Source: Porphyra umbilicalis (Eukaryota > Rhodophyta > Bangiophyceae > Bangiales > Bangiaceae). Taken from it: a stretch of 55,322 nt of DNA. Positions 10,747-20,387 of this stretch are shown here, one piece after another. Made by a program: the position numbers and the translations under genes. The notes under the pieces are model-generated. The model worked only from the letters and a program-made list of their open reading frames with translations. It made no database searches and had not been told where the DNA came from. Within the stretch, counting starts at the first letter, position 1. Every line of letters starts with the position of its first letter. The stretch is taken from the NCBI GenBank assembly GCA_002049455.2, contig KV919178.1, positions 1 to 55,322 on the forward strand, read 5' to 3'.

Positions 10747-10866
10747 ATGAAAGGGTGGGGGGGGAGACAGGGGGAGGGGAGGGGGCGTAGAAGAGGAAGG
10801 TGGGGGGTAGAAAGAGTGGAAGGGGGGAGGAGGGGGGGGGAAAGCGGAAGACGCTGGACGGAGGCT
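10747..10866 (+). repeat. Polypurine G-rich tract
   Basis: About 110 bp of nearly uninterrupted A/G with many runs of three to nine G, directly abutting the left end of the 10865-12287 element. G-quadruplex formation is likely from the base sequence. No function is assigned. Confidence 0.8.
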
Positions 10867-12287
10867 AGTGTCTATTCTACCGGAAAAAAGGATCAAATGA
10901 GCTTGTGCTGAGGATCAAATGAGCTTCTGCAGAAGCGGGGATTCCAGCGATCCTGCATATGAGAATGGGTGATCACGGCCTACAAACACACTTCGTTGCT
11001 CTTCCCCGTGAGACCATGAGCATCTCAAGCATGGACCCGAGTGTTGCGGGGAGGAAACCCCGTTAGCTTACCTGCTACGAAAGAAGCGCGTCAAAAACGT
11101 ATCAGGAAAGTCCATTCTAGCACGCCCGACGTCGCCCTGCCCCCCCCCCCCCCCCTCAAAAAGCACAAAAAACGACGATTTCGTCTTGCAACGCTGTATG
11201 AGCTTGCCCATGTTGGCCCCATCTCCGGCCCTTTTCTCTCGCTCTCAGCGTGAGATAAACACGTAAGTCAAGAGGGGGGGTTGTTTACATACCATGCTGA
11301 GGCTCACGGTTCCCCAAGAAGTGGTGGAGCCCCGACCAGTGGGCGCTACGAGTGTTCGAGCAACAGCGGGTGGTGGCCACCGTAGGTCCTCCTTAATCCG
11401 CCCGGCCCGGCCCGGCCCGACCCACCCCCCTCGCCCACTACCCGATAACTCTTTCGGACCCACCCTATCATGACGACATCCTGCTTGCATGCCCTCCGTG
11501 CCAACTTTTTCACCTTCTTCATGCCCCGGTTCTGTCATCTCAGGCAGGGGAACAGATGTCAAGAAGCGCGAGAAGTTGAAGGAAATAGGTCCACCAGGGC
11601 ATGCTGCTTTGTACAAGAGCCCGCACTGGATGAATTACTGCTCTCTGGGGTGTTTCATAGCGACAGACTGCGTCCTATCAGTGGTCTACCTTTCTTCCAA
11701 CACGGACCTCTGGGGAGCTTCAAAAGTTGACGCTTCAGTACCTCTCGAGGTACATTGGCCGAGAGCTGAAGCTCGAGTGGGTGTCCCGAGGCCAGAACGG
11801 CATCGCTGAGCCCATTTATGCAGTCAGAGCCGCCTTTCGCTATAAGGGTTCCTCAGGACAGCCCAGCCAACAGCAGCATCAAACATTCGTTTCTGGGTCA
11901 AATGAGCCCCCTCGTACAACAGACACTAGCAGGTTGGCGCCATGGGGGGCGTTCAAGCGTGCCCACGTCTCGGGCAGACGCAATGGTGGATGATATTGCG
12001 CGCGCGCGCATCAAGAACAGGGCACAGCGCGGATAGAGGGCGGCATTTGAGGTCCCTGGGAGTGGCGGGAACCGCCCCAGGGCGCCCCAAAAATGGCGCC
12101 CCAAAGTGACTTTTTCGCTTAGCAGAATGTACCCCAGTTCCCCCAGGGCTAAAAAGACCACGCTGAGTTCATTCCTGGCGTCAGAATGGACAGCAGACAA
12201 CGGGAAGTGCTCAAAAACAGACGCTGAAAATGAGGATCAAATGAGCGGAAAAGGATCAATTGAGTCCCCCGGTAGAATAGACACTAG
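10865..12287. mobile_element. 1.4-kb TIR element flanked by CTAG, with an internal third terminus
   Basis: The left end begins CTAGTGTCTATTCTACCGG. The right end at 12269-12287 is its exact inverse, and AAGGATCAA(A/T)TGAG lies just inside both. The outer CTAG (10865-10868 and 12284-12287) is palindromic, so either CTAG or the inner TA may be the target duplication. A third, diverged copy of the right terminus lies at 11893-11929, so a shorter 10865-11929 element is also possible. No transposase or other convincing ORF is inside. A ~17-base C run lies at about 11138-11154. Confidence 0.7.
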
Positions 12288-13370
12288 TCATGCGGCGGAG
12301 GGAAGTCGGTCCCGCGCGGATCAGCCGCGGTCCGACGTGGCAACCCACTGGGCGTGCCAGTTTCTGATTGGACAATCTATTGCGGCCCTCCAACGAGTTC
12401 ATAGATTCAGCCAATGAGATCGTCATGTCATGCGACAGCTGCCGCAGCGATCCGATCATCGAGTGACTGAAGTCCGCGCGATTTGATGCGCGTGGCATCA
12501 TGCCCATGATGGGCCTCGGGTGCGGACTCCCTCCTGTTGGTGGCAAGCCTCTGCCGCCTCCCCGCCGCCATGCAGGCCCCTGTATGCTCACTTGCAGCCT
12601 CCCACCTCCCTTCACTACTGGTTCTCTTTGCCCCCCTTCGATATGCCCCCCCGCCTGCTTTGACGGTGGTGGTGGCGATGGCGGTGGCGGCTGTGGTGGG
12701 AGGCGGGGGGGTGTCGGGGGCGGTGAGACGAGGTCGCTACTTTGGGGACGGGGGAGGGCGGCAACGTACGTGTTGAGCAGGGTGCTGGGGGTGCTTGTGA
12801 CTATGACCAGGGACATGTGAGAGATGGGAGGGGAACGTAGACAAGGATGATCAGATGCTCAAAAGGGGACGATGGGGGAGGTGCCAGAGTTGAAAAAGTG
12901 TGCACGGTACATACTCGAGTCGCTTGTACCAGCCTTTGAAACTGCGGCGAACACGGAATTGGAAATATCAACAGGATTCAAACTATTTGTGGTCTCAATA
13001 AAAGTGCTGCCACATGTGCACGACGGTGCAAGGTTCCCCAAAGGTTAGAGAGCTCGAGTGCGCCGGCCCCCTGCTCAGACACATTGAAGGCCGGTGGCCC
13101 TAAATCCCTGAGGTGCGTTTGGTTGGTGGGATCGACCTCGCCAAAACCATGAGGTCGTGCAGTGCTTTTCCGGGCTCTTCTGTTGGGCCGCCGCCTGAAG
13201 CGAAGAGATCGTGCATGCGCCCGACGATCGGCCTCCCGCCGACGGTGCGGCGTCGCGTCGAAAGACTTGCCGACTAACTTCCAGAATAGAGACCTTCGGC
13301 AACTGCGACGTGGGTATCGAATGTGGGTAATTTGTGGGTCGCCCGACTGGGTTTTTAAGGAAGCCACATC
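12288..13370. other. Intergenic DNA, no supported gene
   Basis: Opposite-strand frames at 12256-12816 and 12500-12820 are a Pro-rich/Gly-rich pair caused by GGT/GGC simple sequence at 12660-12720. A minus-strand frame at 12978-13370 enters the copia LTR and has no recognisable domain. This DNA is the left target flank of the copia insertion. Confidence 0.5.
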
Positions 13371-13637
13371 TGTCAAGTCGTGCACGTCGTCGTTTACGAT
13401 GGATGGCCGTGGCGGCGCCACAGCCACCTCATATCTCCCCTCTAGCGGCCCCGCGGGCCACTGGGGAATCACCGGTCACCAATCGCCGACCCTCGCTGAC
13501 ACGCATCACAATTCCCTCCAGTCCCGCTGTCACAAGTCCTGTCACGCAATCCCGTCACTCATAATCTCGCCGCCCATCGGCTCGATGGCGGTCGACACGT
13601 GCCATTGTTGGCCGTGGCTGTCAGGCCACGCCTAACA
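13371..13637 (-). repeat. 3' LTR of copia element
   Basis: 267 bp with TG...CA termini, identical to 18096-18362 except for one base. It lies downstream of RNase H on the minus strand. Confidence 0.95.
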
Positions 13638-13646
13638 CTCCCCCAC
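13638..13646 (-). other. Polypurine tract of copia element
   Basis: On the minus strand GTGGGGGAG directly abuts the 3' LTR, the expected site for plus-strand DNA priming. Confidence 0.75.
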
Positions 13647-13678
13647 GGCCGCCGCCTACATGGCTGGTCCGTCGTTGG

Positions 13679-16600
13679 TCAGAGGCGCCCCGAGTGCTTG
13701 CCCCCGGCCGGTGCTCCCGCGTACATGCCCATGCCATCACGGAAGGCGATGAAGGCTGATCCCGCCAGAGCCTTGGTGAGGCCGTCCGCTATCATCTCCG
13801 CGCCGGGGGTGTAGTGGAAAGCGACCTCGCCCATGGCAGCCCGCTCACGCGCCATGTGGTGCGCAATGTCAATGTGTTTGGCACGCCCCGTCGTCTCGGG
13901 GTTGGAGATGAGGGCGAGACAAGCCTGGTTGTCCTCTGCGATCCGGATGGGTGCGGGCGGCTCCCCGAGGTCGGCCATCAGCTTCCGTAGCCAGAGCGCC
14001 TCCCGGGTTGCCGCCGCCGCTGCCACATACTCAGCCTCTGCCGTGGAGGTTGACACCGTCGGCTGCCTCTTGCTGGCCCACGATACGGCTGCCCCATTCC
14101 ACGTGAACACCCAGCCAGTGGTCGACCAGCGCATGTCTCGGCAACCGCCATGGTCGGCATCGACAGCACCAGCGATGCGCTCCCCCGCTTGGTACAATAG
14201 CCCGTCGGTCGAGGTGCCAGCTAGGTAACGGAGCACACCCTTGGCCGCCCGCCAGTGATCGTCCTCGGGGTTTGCCATGTAGCGCGCGAGCACCCCGGCG
14301 GCGTAGGCAATGTCCGGTCGCGTCGATGTCGCCAAGTACAGCAGGCTACCGATGAGCTCGGCGTACCGCTTACCGTCCGCGAGGAGGTTCTCCCCAGAGC
14401 GAAGCGGGGTAGTACCGGGTGCCATGGGCTGCTTGTTGGGCTTGGCCTCGGTCATGCCGAACTCGTTAAGCAGGGCCATCGTTACTCCCGGGCAGCTGAG
14501 CTTGAGCGTGCCGGCGCCCCGATCCCGCTCGAGCTTCATACCCAGGAAGGTCGTTGCTGCTCCGGGGTCACGCCCCTTGTAGATTGTCAGGATGACCCCC
14601 TTGGCGGCGCTGGTGCCCTGCAGCGTCCTCGCTGTGATTGCGATGTCGTCCACGTGGACGAGGATGCGGATGGTGCCATGGTCGGGATGAGCCCAGATGT
14701 AAAGCGTCGGGTCAGCCGTGGATCGCACCGCCCCAGCCTTCCTCAGGGTCGCGTGAACGTGGTCGCCCCACAGGCGCCCCGCCTGCTTGCAGCCGTACAG
14801 TGCTTGACGCAGGAGAGCGACTGTACCGTCACGCCCCTCCTTGTAGCCCTCAGGTTGGTTGATGTACACTGGCACGTCCATTGGCGCGTTGAGGTATGCC
14901 GCCTTGATGTCCACGATGTGCATTTCTAGGTCTTGGGCGGCTACCACCGACAGGACCGCGCGGACCGTCGCCCGGGCAGGGCACGGCGCCCACACGTCGT
15001 TGTAGTCGATGCCCGATCGCTGTGTGTACCCTTGCGCCACATAGCGCGCCTTGTACCGCATGACGGTGCCGTCGGCGTCCCGCTTATAGGCAAAGACCCA
15101 ACGGCCCCCCGTCACCATCGCACCACTCGGCAGTTCCATGAGCTCCCATGCCTTGGCGGCACGCAGGCCGTCCATCTCTGAGTCCATGGCCTCCTGCCAG
15201 AGGAATGCGTCGGGGCGAGCAAGCGCCTCAGCGCGAGTCTTCGGGTGCGCCGCGTTCCAGTCCGGGCGTGCGATGGCCTCGTCGACAGTCATGGGCAGCA
15301 GCGACGCCGGCGTGGGGACACCGGTCGCCGCCATCGCGGCCGAGCTTGGCATGTCCGATGCGGCCCGGTGCCGGAGGAAGTAGCCGTGGCCCGCAGCGGG
15401 CGCCGCGGCCGTGGCCATGTCGGATGAGGTGACAGGGCCGTCGTCGCCCTGATCCTGGGGGGATGGCTCCGTAGCCGTCGGCGCATCTATGCCGCTTGCG
15501 GCGGGCTCGTCCTTACACAGCACATCTCCAGGCACGTCCGCTGGCCCAGGAACGCCCACGCCTCCCCCGTCATCCCCACGCAAACTACGCGTGGAAGCGC
15601 TGTCCGACCAGCGGTCGGGCAGGTACAGACACACGGGAAGGGCACTGGGGCTGACGGGCGTGCTGGGCAGGGTCTCGTCCGCCACCACGTCGCGGCGGAC
15701 TAGGATCTTGCCGGTGGCCGACAACCGGATCCGCAGGGCATGGCCGCCGGCCGCGTAGCCAACGACGGTGCCGAGCAGCGTACGAGCAGAGAGCTTGGAG
15801 GTGGAACCCCGGGGCTGCAACGCGTAAGCGGTGCTCCCCAGGACTTTGAATTGGGACACGTCCGGCTTCGAGCCGTAGAATCGCTCGTACGGTGTGGTCG
15901 TGCCGTCGGACGACGGGGAGCGGTTGCGCAGGAAGAACAAGGGCATCAAGATCTCCGCCCACAGCGCCTTGTCCAACCTGTACTCCAACAGGACAGCACG
16001 CAGCCGTTCGACGATAGTGCGGTTGAGGCGCTCGGCCTTGCCGTTCATCTGGGGCGTGTAGGGGGCGAAAGTCTCGACTTTAAGGCCCGTCCGCTTGAAG
16101 AAAGCCTGCATATCTGCGCTGCCAACGAGCTCCCCCACCCCGTCACACCGGAGGGTCTTGACCTTGAGCCCCTTTTGCAACTCCAGGTGCTTGATCCAAT
16201 CTTGCAACGCCCGGCCGGCGTCGGCCTTCCGTTTCAAGGGGGTGGCGAACCCCATCTCGGTGTTGTCATCGAGGGCAGACATGAAGTGCACCGCGCCGCC
16301 CTCAGAGGGGTCTAACGGCCCGACGAGGTCCACGTGCAGCTTCTCCAGCTTGACCGTCTCGGTGTGGTCAGTGTCGTGCGGGCGGTGTGTCATGCGCGCC
16401 TCGACGCACGGTACGCATGGCGCCCCCTCCACAGCCTTGACTTCCGAGGCTTGGAGCGTCATCTTGGTCACGAGCTTGGCTAGCTTGGCCACATTTGCGT
16501 TGCCAAGGTGGCCCATCCGGCTGTGCCACAGGTGGCCTACGAGGCCGACCTTGCCATAGGCGACTGCGGCCGACGGCACGGCAGCAGGCGGGACGACGGG

Positions 16601-17272
16601 GCGAGGGGCGCGCGCGGACATGGCCGTCGGGTTGATTGTGGCGCCCTCAAACATGTACTGGTCGTTGTCGTCGACGCGCTCCAGGGCCACGACGCGGCCG
16701 TCCTGCTCAATCGTCACGGTGTCGCCCTCGAACGTGACCTTGCCGCGCTTGGCCATCGCCTGTACAGACAGCAGGTTGACAGTGATGCCGGGCACGTACA
16801 GGGCGTGTCCAAGGGTCACAACACCACCCAGGCTGGTAGACAGTGTGACGGAGCCGTGCCCCGGCGCGTGTACGGACTCACCGTTGGCAATGGTCACATC
16901 CGACGGTGTCGGGGCGTACGTCGTGAAGCCAGAGCGCGTGATCTGCATGTGATTGGTGGCGCCCGAGTCAATCATCCACGCCGTGCGCGGAGGTGCACCA
17001 CCGGAGCGGGCGCCGACCACAGAGGCGGAATGAGTCGACAAAGGCGTGAACGGCACCGGGTTGGCGTCGACAACCTCGGGGATGACCTCGTCGGTGGGTG
17101 TGTCGGACACGTTCCGGCGGTTTTGTCGGTTGGCAACGGCCATAAAGCTGGTCGATGGCCCGCCAGCACTCGGCGGGCGGTCGGCGCCACCCTTCTTGCA
17201 CTGCCGCGCGTAGTGGCCCCTGACGCCACAGTTCCAGCAGACGACCCGCCGCTGTCGCTCCTCCCGTGGCAT
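13679..17272 (-). CDS. pol: Copia pol polyprotein (nucleocapsid knuckle, PR, IN, RT, RNase H)
   Basis: 1197 residues from the ATG at 17272, which is the first ATG after the in-frame stop at 17375-17377. Domains in order: CCHC zinc knuckle 12-25; aspartic protease DSGA at 102-105; integrase zinc-binding H250/H255 with C286/C289; integrase core D314, D377 and E414; reverse transcriptase from about 690 to 950, with D788 in VDIKAAYLN and HVDD at 873-876; RNase H with the D1038/D1040 region, E1079 and D1114. IN lies before RT, as in Ty1/copia. HVDD replaces the usual YVDD but keeps both aspartates. The frame has no internal stop, so the enzymatic part appears functional. The zinc knuckle is normally part of gag, so the start at 17272 is probably not the original one. 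Confidence 0.93.
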   Translation of the reverse strand: MPREERQRRVVCWNCGVRGHYARQCKKGGADRPPSAGGPSTSFMAVANRQNRRNVSDTPTDEVIPEVVDANPVPFTPLSTHSASVVGARSGGAPPRTAWMIDSGATNHMQITRSGFTTYAPTPSDVTIANGESVHAPGHGSVTLSTSLGGVVTLGHALYVPGITVNLLSVQAMAKRGKVTFEGDTVTIEQDGRVVALERVDDNDQYMFEGATINPTAMSARAPRPVVPPAAVPSAAVAYGKVGLVGHLWHSRMGHLGNANVAKLAKLVTKMTLQASEVKAVEGAPCVPCVEARMTHRPHDTDHTETVKLEKLHVDLVGPLDPSEGGAVHFMSALDDNTEMGFATPLKRKADAGRALQDWIKHLELQKGLKVKTLRCDGVGELVGSADMQAFFKRTGLKVETFAPYTPQMNGKAERLNRTIVERLRAVLLEYRLDKALWAEILMPLFFLRNRSPSSDGTTTPYERFYGSKPDVSQFKVLGSTAYALQPRGSTSKLSARTLLGTVVGYAAGGHALRIRLSATGKILVRRDVVADETLPSTPVSPSALPVCLYLPDRWSDSASTRSLRGDDGGGVGVPGPADVPGDVLCKDEPAASGIDAPTATEPSPQDQGDDGPVTSSDMATAAAPAAGHGYFLRHRAASDMPSSAAMAATGVPTPASLLPMTVDEAIARPDWNAAHPKTRAEALARPDAFLWQEAMDSEMDGLRAAKAWELMELPSGAMVTGGRWVFAYKRDADGTVMRYKARYVAQGYTQRSGIDYNDVWAPCPARATVRAVLSVVAAQDLEMHIVDIKAAYLNAPMDVPVYINQPEGYKEGRDGTVALLRQALYGCKQAGRLWGDHVHATLRKAGAVRSTADPTLYIWAHPDHGTIRILVHVDDIAITARTLQGTSAAKGVILTIYKGRDPGAATTFLGMKLERDRGAGTLKLSCPGVTMALLNEFGMTEAKPNKQPMAPGTTPLRSGENLLADGKRYAELIGSLLYLATSTRPDIAYAAGVLARYMANPEDDHWRAAKGVLRYLAGTSTDGLLYQAGERIAGAVDADHGGCRDMRWSTTGWVFTWNGAAVSWASKRQPTVSTSTAEAEYVAAAAATREALWLRKLMADLGEPPAPIRIAEDNQACLALISNPETTGRAKHIDIAHHMARERAAMGEVAFHYTPGAEMIADGLTKALAGSAFIAFRDGMGMYAGAPAGGKHSGRL

Positions 17273-17377
17273 TGGGGTGTCTCGCGGCCAGAGGGAGCTG
17301 CCCGAGGCGGTGTACGCGCCGACGGACGGGCCTCCCTTGGCGGCGGTCGCCTCCGTGGTCTCGATCTCGACGGGTTA

Positions 17378-17937
17378 GAGCATCGGCATTACCGCATCCC
17401 ACCGCAGCGGGGTGTCTTGGCCCTGGTGAACCAGCATCTTCTTCTCCATCTTGTACTCGTCGGGTAGGCCATTGAGGAAGTGGATCAGCACCGAGTTGTC
17501 GTCGCAGGGGTGGCCTGTCGCGGCCATCTCCAGTTGGAGCTTCTTGGTCCGCCCGAGTATCCGAGCAACGTCTCGCCCGGCTTCATCTTGAGGAGTGCAA
17601 ACTCCTGGGTCAGCTGCAATCGCCGCGCGTTGTTCTTGGTCTTAAACACCGCTTCCAGCGCGTCCCACCCCGCCTTGGAACTGGTGCACGCCTGCACAGT
17701 GGGGAGGTGGTGGAGCGCCATGCTCATCTTCAGGCGGCCGAAAGCGCGCCGGTCTTTCTTGGCCCACGCCGTGGCGCCGGCCGCGTCCACCTCCGCGTTG
17801 GGCTGGGGGTCAGCGATCGCCTCCCAAAGCTCCTTGTCTTCGAGACTGGCTTGGAAAAGGACCGCCCAGGTCGCGTAGTCATTGTCCAGCTTCTCGACCC
17901 GGAACTCGTTAGACTCAGAATGAGTCGGGTCAGTCAT
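17378..17937 (-). pseudogene. gag: Copia gag, broken by a frameshift and a stop
   Basis: The capsid region starts at the ATG at 17937. It reads as a UBN2/copia-type gag (YATWAVLFQASLEDKELW, then a leucine-rich stretch around GWDALEAVF). The original frame is lost near 17545-17560 and runs out at 17485. From there the gag-like reading continues in the pol frame (LIHFLNGLP and neighbours) until TAA at 17375-17377. Two separate lesions therefore lie upstream of the zinc knuckle. With LTRs differing at one base, they are either very recent or assembly errors. A programmed frameshift is less likely, because the shift falls inside the capsid domain. Confidence 0.8.
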
Positions 17938-18081
17938 CGTACCCGGGCCGGGTCACTCAAATCTGGATGAGGTCGTTGGTGCGTGTCGGGGAGAGGGCAG
18001 GGGATTTGAACGTGCGGGGAGGAAAGTGCCGCACCGGGCACAGTGGTCAGGACGGCGGCGTTTGGATCGTCGCCGTCTGCT

Positions 18082-18095
18082 CTGGGCCCATAACC
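18082..18095 (-). other. Primer-binding site matching the middle of initiator tRNA-Met
   Basis: Immediately inside the 5' LTR the coding strand reads GGTTATGGGCCCAG. This is complementary to the anticodon stem-loop region of eukaryotic initiator tRNA-Met (CUGGGCCCAUAACC), not to a tRNA 3' end. Drosophila copia and some Ty1/copia relatives prime from a cut half of this tRNA, so the same mechanism is inferred here. Confidence 0.85.
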
Positions 18096-18362
18096 TGTCA
18101 AGTCGTGCACGTTGTCGTTTACGATGGATGGCCGTGGCGGCGCCACAGCCACCTCATATCTCCCCTCTAGCGGCCCCGCGGGCCACTGGGGAATCACCGG
18201 TCACCAATCGCCGACCCTCGCTGACACGCATCACAATTCCCTCCAGTCCCGCTGTCACAAGTCCTGTCACGCAATCCCGTCACTCATAATCTCGCCGCCC
18301 ATCGGCTCGATGGCGGTCGACACGTGCCATTGTTGGCCGTGGCTGTCAGGCCACGCCTAACA
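18096..18362 (-). repeat. 5' LTR of copia element
   Basis: 267 bp, TG...CA. It should contain the element's promoter, but I see no clear TATA box. Confidence 0.95.
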
Positions 18363-19947
18363 ACTTCCACGTCGCCGGCCGCAGCACTGCCGATGTCCGC
18401 CGCCGTGTCCGCCACGGCGGCCAACTGAGAGCCTTCTCCAGGCCCAGTCGGTCTCCCTTTCGGCAGCACGCCGGTGGTGACAACGGCATCCGGCCACCGC
18501 CGGTGTTGGTTGCTTCGGCCACCGTCGCCACCACCAGTACCGCCGCTACAGGTGCCGCCGACTTCGGGGTGTCCGTCAGTGTAGATGGTGTAGCAGGGCG
18601 TGCCGGTGCGGCTGCACCGCCCGCACTACCCTCTGTCGCCACGACCGACGCCGTCCTCGCCACGTCACTCATCGGGCGTAAACGCCGAAAACGCGAATGA
18701 CCACCGCCTGCCATCTCTGCACAGGGGGAGGCGTGGCGAGGAGTGCGCCCAGGCGATTTCTCGGCCTCGAGGGCGGGGGCGGCAAGGGTGGCGGGGGCGG
18801 CAAGAGTGGCGGGGGCGGCAAAGGTGGCGGGGGCGGGAGGTGGCGCAGTGGTGGCAGCGGCTGCCACGGTAGAGACCAGAACGACGTCTTCTTCCGTAGA
18901 CGGCGACGTGGCCACGTGCGCCAACGGAGCGCGACACCTCCGACAATCGGCGGCAGCCGACAGGGCGGCTTCTGCCTCCTCTGGGGCCAGTACGTGGCCA
19001 ACGGAGACCAGGAGGCGGCCGAGGAATGGCCCGACACACATTCTGCTCTGTCAGCGGTCAGAAGAACACGCGTAAACGGCACCACGACACGGTACAAACA
19101 CCAGGGAGGTGCGTGCGGGTGGGCGGTCGGGGGGTGGGGGGGAGGGCGGGTTAGGTTGGGACGATCGACTTGGCCGGCTTGAGAGCCGACTTCGGGGCAG
19201 CCGGTATCAGGGACGGGTTGACCGGCGGCACATGTGGGCGGTGGAGCGGTAGTGGAGAAGGGTACTGGTGCTGGGAGCAGCAACTGGGGCACCACGGTTG
19301 GTAACGTACCAGAGCGGGGCAAGGTCCTCACTTTCGAAGCCCACGGGAGTGGCGCGAGGGGCGGAGGGTGCCAGGGGCAGAGGACAGGCGTCAGGCCGGT
19401 CAAGGACCGGCTGAGCCACTACCGGGCCACACGGCCCCGCTGGTCGTGCGCGGGCCCAGCGGCGGGCCAAGTCAGTCATGAGCCAAGCGCATGTGCGCCC
19501 CTCACGCTCTCTCGAGGCCGCCCTCCCTGGGCATATTGCTGCTATTCAGCACAAAAACGATGGTCTGTACTGGCCGCGACGGGGTACTCTTGGACGTGTG
19601 ATCTGACATGTGTTCTGGCACACCGAAGAAGTGAAGTCTCCTCTCGCGCGCGGGCATGGTTGGGGTCACCATAGCTGCCACACAGCACGCAGAGAGTGTC
19701 GGCTTGGCGAGCGATTTGACAGGAGACATGTGATCTGACAGCCCTGTCGACCAACATGAAGTTCTGGGGGGCTACTTATGGGAGGCTACTTACTGACAAG
19801 CACTTTATTGAAGATGATTGTACTGCGACCTTGACGGTGTCTCTTGAATCAGTACTGGTCAGTGCGTGGTACACGCTCATTCCTTTCGACACCGACCAGT
19901 CGCCTCTGTCTGGGTTTTTCCTTCCGAGACCGACTGCTCACATGTGT
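18363..19947. other. GC-rich flank, no supported gene
   Basis: A minus-strand ORF (19041 down to the copia insertion) is Ala/Pro/Thr-rich with tandem APATLA-type units. The opposite strand encodes Gly-Gly-Lys repeats. If the copia element is removed, the minus-strand frame reaches a stop within a few codons, so the insertion does not obviously disrupt a longer gene. I see no domain on either strand. Confidence 0.45.
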
Positions 19948-20001
19948 CTAAGAGCATCTCCACCAGTGGCTCCAATCGTCCAAGCAGCCAAACGTGGCAC
20001 C
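19948..20001. repeat. TIR-like end shared with the 8445-9445 element
   Basis: 54 bp starting CTAAGAGCATCTCCACC match the left TIR of the 1.0-kb element at about 49 of 54 positions. It lies 390 bp upstream of the clearly coding part of the Plavaka-like transposase, so it could be that element's left end. No matching right end was found downstream of 23449. Confidence 0.6.
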
Positions 20002-20387
20002 GTTTGGCCAACGGGGGCATTGGTGGAGAAAGAGAGGTCCAAAACTGCGAGTGGCGGCGGCGGCGAGCACCATCCGAGCGCACCAAGCAGGTGCGCCATG
20101 CTCAGGGCTACCGAAGTCGCCGAGGACGTGGAATCCGGCGCGCAGCCAGTGGGGCGCTCGACGACGACAGCAGCTCTACAGGGGACTGGGCGTCCGGCGC
20201 GTGCGCTGCGCGGCGTGGTCGCGGATATGCGGCTGGTAGGGGCACAGGAGACGATGGTACGTGTGGTGGGGACGTTGATGGGGGGGATGTGGGTGGCGTG
20301 GGTGATGGAGACCCTGGCAGGAGGGCCAAAAGGGCGCTTTGTGATGGTGTTTTTGAGCACTAAGAACGCTTTGGGGATGTAAGGAAG

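Larger units (their letters stand above)
9446..10864. other. GC-rich intergenic DNA with hairpins and a polypurine tract
   Basis: No gene is supported. Frames across 9880-10630 encode Pro/Arg/Ala-rich sequence typical of GC-rich non-coding DNA. The interval contains the hairpins, telomere-like repeat and polypurine tract listed separately. Confidence 0.5.
13371..18362 (-). mobile_element. Ty1/copia LTR retrotransposon, very recent insertion
   Basis: A 4992-bp element bounded by two 267-bp LTRs starting TGTTAGGCG and ending CTTGACA on the coding strand. The LTRs differ at a single position (13388 C versus 18113 T). Flanking pentamers ACATC (13366-13370) and ACTTC (18363-18367) look like a 5-bp target duplication with one mismatch. 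Coding order is gag, protease, integrase, reverse transcriptase, RNase H, which is diagnostic of Ty1/copia. The pol frame is intact, but gag carries a frameshift and a stop. Confidence 0.95.

Noticed and set aside
14255..17467. Long plus-strand ORFs (for example 14255-14929 and 16508-17467) within the copia element
   Set aside because: Shadows of the minus-strand pol gene in GC-rich codons; no motifs.
18346..19041. 231-codon minus-strand ORF possibly disrupted by the copia insertion
   Set aside because: Removing the element gives a stop within a few codons on the other side, and the product is Ala/Pro repeats.
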